Origin: Paracoccaceae bacterium
Lineage (GTDB): Bacteria > Pseudomonadota > Alphaproteobacteria > Rhodobacterales > Rhodobacteraceae
Length of the DNA: 64,000 bases
Direction of reading: 5' to 3'
Assembly: GCA_002708925.1 (NCBI GenBank)
Contig: PAPN01000014.1
Coordinates: forward strand, 244,023-308,022
The stretch's first letter is position 1, and every line of letters starts with the position of its first letter. Positions 61,750 through 64,000 of this stretch are shown piece by piece. A model generated the notes under the pieces. That model saw only the letters and a program-made list of their open reading frames with translations. It ran no database searches and had not been told where the DNA came from. A program made the translations under genes and the position numbers.

Positions 61750-63777
61750 TCAGCGCTGGTAGGCGACCATGGTCAGCAGTTCGTATTCGGCGACCTGCTC
61801 GTTGTCCTGGTTGGTCAGGGTCGCGTTCCAGGCAACCTCGCCATAGTCATTCGTGCGCTTGGTTTTGCGCTTGCAGGTCAGGGCAACCTTGATGCTGTCA
61901 CCAGCACTGACGGGTTTCTGGAAGGACAGACCGTTCAGCCCCGTATTGGCCAGAACCGGGCCTTCGTTCGGTTCCACGAACAGGCCCGCAGCAAAGGACA
62001 ACAGCAGGTACCCATGCGCCACCCGGCCAGGGAAGAACGGGTTTCGCTGCGCCGCGTTCTCGTCCATGTGGGCATAGAACGTGTCGCCGGTGAAATGGGC
62101 GAAATGCTCGATATCCTCCATCGAAATCGTGCGCGAGCCCGTGTGAATCGTCTCGCCGATCTGGATTTCGTTGAACGTCCGCTGGAACGGATGGGTCGGG
62201 TTTTCTGACTGCGGAGCGCCCTTGATCCAGGTGCCGGTGATGGCGCTGATGATCTCGGGCGTGCCCTGGATCGCGGTGCGCTGTAGGTAGTGTTTCACGC
62301 CGCGAATGCCGCCCAGTTCCTCGCCGCCGCCGGCGCGGCCGGGGCCACCGTGGACCATATGCGGCATGGGCGCGCCGTGGCCCGTCGCCTCGCGTCCGGT
62401 GTCGCGGTTGTTGATGTACAGCCGTCCATGCCAGGCCGCGCTGGTCAGGGTGATGTCGCGCGCAATCGCCGGATCATGGGTAAAGACCGAGGCCACCAGA
62501 GAGCCCTCGCCGCGGTTCGCCAGCGCCGCCGCATGGGCCGTGTCGCGATAGGGCAGGATGGTCGATACGGGGCCGAATGCCTCGACCGAGTGGATGATTT
62601 CCGCGCCGTCCGGATCGTCGCATTGGAACAGGGTCGGCGGGATAAAGGCGGCCTGGGCATCCGCGTCCACGGGCTGGAACCCGTCCAGAGCGCCGCAGAT
62701 CTGACGCGCCTCGGTGCCGATCTGCGCGGCCTTGGCCAGCACGTCCGATTTCTGCGCCATCGATGCCAAGGCCCCCATGCGTACGCCTTCGGAATCTGGG
62801 TGGCCGACGGTGATCGTGGCCAGTTTTGCCGACAGGGCCTGGGCCACCGTATCGGCCATGTGATCGGGCACCAGCAGGCGGCGCATGGCGGTACATTTCT
62901 GTCCGGCCTTGGTGGTGATCTCGGTCACGGCTTCTTTGATGAACAGCGCGAATTCGGGGCTGTCCGTATCGGCATCCACGCCCAGGATCGAGGCGTTCAG
63001 GCTGTCTTGTTCCGCTAGGAAACGGGTCGAGTTCTGGATCAGCGCAGGCGTCGTGCGCAGCATCTGCGCGGTGTCGGCCGAGCCGGTGAAGCTGACCACA
63101 TCCTGCGGGCCCATCTTGTCCAGCAGATCGCCGGTGCGGCCGATGATCAACTGCACGGCACCCTCGGGCAGCAGGCCCGATTCGATGATCATGCGGAAAC
63201 AGGCTTCGGTCAGGTAACAGGTCTGCGTCGCCGGTTTCACGATCGCAGGCACGCCAGCCAGTAAGGTGGGGGCCAGCTTTTCCAGCATGCCCCAGACGGG
63301 GAAGTTGAACGCGTTGATATGGACAGCGACACCTTGCAGAGGTGTTGCAATATGTTGCCCAATGAAGGCACCGGTGCGGCCCAGCTGCTCGACCTCGCCA
63401 TCGGCATAGACCTGCGCATCCGGCAGTTCGCGGCGGCCCTTCGAAGCATAGACGAATAGCGTCCCAATCCCACCTTCGATATCCACGCCGCCATCGCGCC
63501 GGGTGGCGCCGGTCAGGCCGTTGATCGCGTATAGCTCTTCTTTGCGCTGGCCGATGTATAGGGCCAGTTTCTTTAGAATTCTGGCGCGATCATGGAAGGT
63601 TAGGGCGCGCAGGGCTGGCCCGCCCACGTTGCGCGCATACTGTAGCATTGCGTCCGTATCCATCGCAGATCCGCCCGCCAGGGCAATTTCGCTGGCCGTG
63701 ACAGGGCCGATGATGGGGCTGGCCGCAGCGCCGGGCGCGATCCAGTTTCCTGCGATATAGCTTTCGGGTTTCAGCAT
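61750..63777 (-). CDS. paaZ: Bifunctional aldehyde dehydrogenase/enoyl-CoA hydratase PaaZ
   Basis: PaaZ hydrolyses oxepin-CoA and oxidises the resulting semialdehyde in aerobic phenylacetate breakdown. The 675-residue product has an N-terminal aldehyde dehydrogenase domain (FNFPVWGMLEKLAPTL, nucleophile Cys in AGQKCTAMRRL) and a C-terminal MaoC-like hydratase domain of about 140 residues (TISMEDIEHFAHFTGDTFYAHMDENAA, VAHGYLLLSFAAGLF). Both domains look complete. It is divergent from paaI, with a TetR-type palindrome between them. GAGGAG is near the ATG. Confidence 0.96.
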   Translation of the reverse strand: MLKPESYIAGNWIAPGAAASPIIGPVTASEIALAGGSAMDTDAMLQYARNVGGPALRALTFHDRARILKKLALYIGQRKEELYAINGLTGATRRDGGVDIEGGIGTLFVYASKGRRELPDAQVYADGEVEQLGRTGAFIGQHIATPLQGVAVHINAFNFPVWGMLEKLAPTLLAGVPAIVKPATQTCYLTEACFRMIIESGLLPEGAVQLIIGRTGDLLDKMGPQDVVSFTGSADTAQMLRTTPALIQNSTRFLAEQDSLNASILGVDADTDSPEFALFIKEAVTEITTKAGQKCTAMRRLLVPDHMADTVAQALSAKLATITVGHPDSEGVRMGALASMAQKSDVLAKAAQIGTEARQICGALDGFQPVDADAQAAFIPPTLFQCDDPDGAEIIHSVEAFGPVSTILPYRDTAHAAALANRGEGSLVASVFTHDPAIARDITLTSAAWHGRLYINNRDTGREATGHGAPMPHMVHGGPGRAGGGEELGGIRGVKHYLQRTAIQGTPEIISAITGTWIKGAPQSENPTHPFQRTFNEIQIGETIHTGSRTISMEDIEHFAHFTGDTFYAHMDENAAQRNPFFPGRVAHGYLLLSFAAGLFVEPNEGPVLANTGLNGLSFQKPVSAGDSIKVALTCKRKTKRTNDYGEVAWNATLTNQDNEQVAEYELLTMVAYQR

Positions 63778-63840
63778 TGGGGTCTCCTCGAACGGTTGTC
63801 CGCAGTATGTGGCATTATAATTCCTATTGCAATACTATTG

Positions 63841-63854
63841 ACCGACTGGTCGGT
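63841..63854. promoter_or_regulatory. TetR-type palindrome between paaZ and paaI
   Basis: ACCGACTGGTCGGT is a perfect 6-bp-arm palindrome (ACCGAC/GTCGGT) preceded by TTG and followed by TTT, in the 118-base gap between divergent paa genes. The form fits sites of PaaR-like TetR repressors. The regulator is not encoded in this window. Confidence 0.55.
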
Positions 63855-63895
63855 TTTGTGCAAGCTTTGAATCGCGACGGGGAGGAAATACCGAA

Positions 63896-64000
63896 ATGAC
63901 ACCGCAAGAGCGCGCCGAGCGCAGTGCAGCAGCGATGTGGGTCAGGGATGTGGCCAGCCAGGCCGCGGGGATGACCCTGCAAGAGATCGGGCCAGGCCGT
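63896..64000 (+). CDS. paaI: Phenylacetate thioesterase PaaI (3' partial)
   Basis: The visible 35 residues (MTPQERAERSAAAMWVRDV, then ASQAAGMTLQEIGPGR) match the N-terminus of PaaI hydroxyphenylacetyl-CoA thioesterases. The gene runs out of the window. GGGGAGGAAATACC precedes the ATG. PaaI releases CoA from dead-end ring-hydroxylated phenylacetyl-CoA. It shares its promoter region with paaZ. Confidence 0.8.
   Translation, partial: MTPQERAERSAAAMWVRDVASQAAGMTLQEIGPGR

Overview
This window looks like chromosomal DNA of an alphaproteobacterium of the Rhodobacteraceae/Roseobacter group. The evidence is the high GC content, the gene order enoyl-CoA hydratase - rpsT - dnaA - dnaN - recF near gyrB, small families typical of that group (DUF6525- and DUF2794-like proteins), a phenylacetate (paa) locus, and many acyl-CoA and ABC-uptake genes. 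I see no tRNA, rRNA, insertion sequence, prophage or CRISPR array.

Layout. 1-11.7 kb: tail of an enoyl-CoA hydratase gene, rpsT, and the replication genes dnaA, dnaN, recF and gyrB. A three-gene sugar cassette (short epimerase/reductase, polyprenyl-phosphate sugar transferase, WbpM/CapD-like dehydratase) lies between recF and gyrB. 11.7-16.3 kb: a GT29 (sialyltransferase-like) protein, a two-component system whose response regulator appears to start at ATT, and an adenine deaminase gene broken by a 14-base insertion that leaves a direct repeat. 16.4-35.5 kb: a large acyl-CoA catabolic region. It holds a bifunctional FadJ-type protein, two pairs of adjacent acyl-CoA dehydrogenases, a thiolase, two SDRs, a MaoC hydratase, an APH-type kinase beside a histidine-phosphatase-fold protein, a hotdog thioesterase, two oxidoreductases, two acyl-CoA ligases and an IclR regulator. 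Related palindromes precede both ligase genes.

35.9-39.6 kb: a carbon-metabolism run (fructose bisphosphatase, class II aldolase, ribulose-phosphate epimerase, phosphoglycolate phosphatase). 39.6-49.2 kb: a PAS-LuxR regulator divergent from a tightly overlapping operon (M20 deacylase, peptide-type ABC transporter, aldehyde dehydrogenase, transglutaminase-like protein, SDR), with a perfect 8-bp-arm palindrome between them. 49.2-54.6 kb: a DUF6525-like small gene and a branched-chain amino acid/amide-type ABC transporter. 54.6-61.7 kb: an MFS transporter, asd, beta-carbonic anhydrase, an unknown 126-residue protein, an M17 aminopeptidase with an NlpC/P60 peptidase, a DUF2794-like protein and a PaaX-like regulator. 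61.7-64.0 kb: paaZ divergent from the start of paaI, with a TetR-type palindrome between them.

The most notable items are the ATT start codon, the broken adenine deaminase gene, the cluster of four GANTC (CcrM) sites upstream of dnaA, the kinase/dehydrogenase cluster that may handle 4-hydroxyacyl-CoAs, the PAS-LuxR operon with its palindrome, and a 34-bp intergenic repeat found immediately upstream of three unrelated genes.
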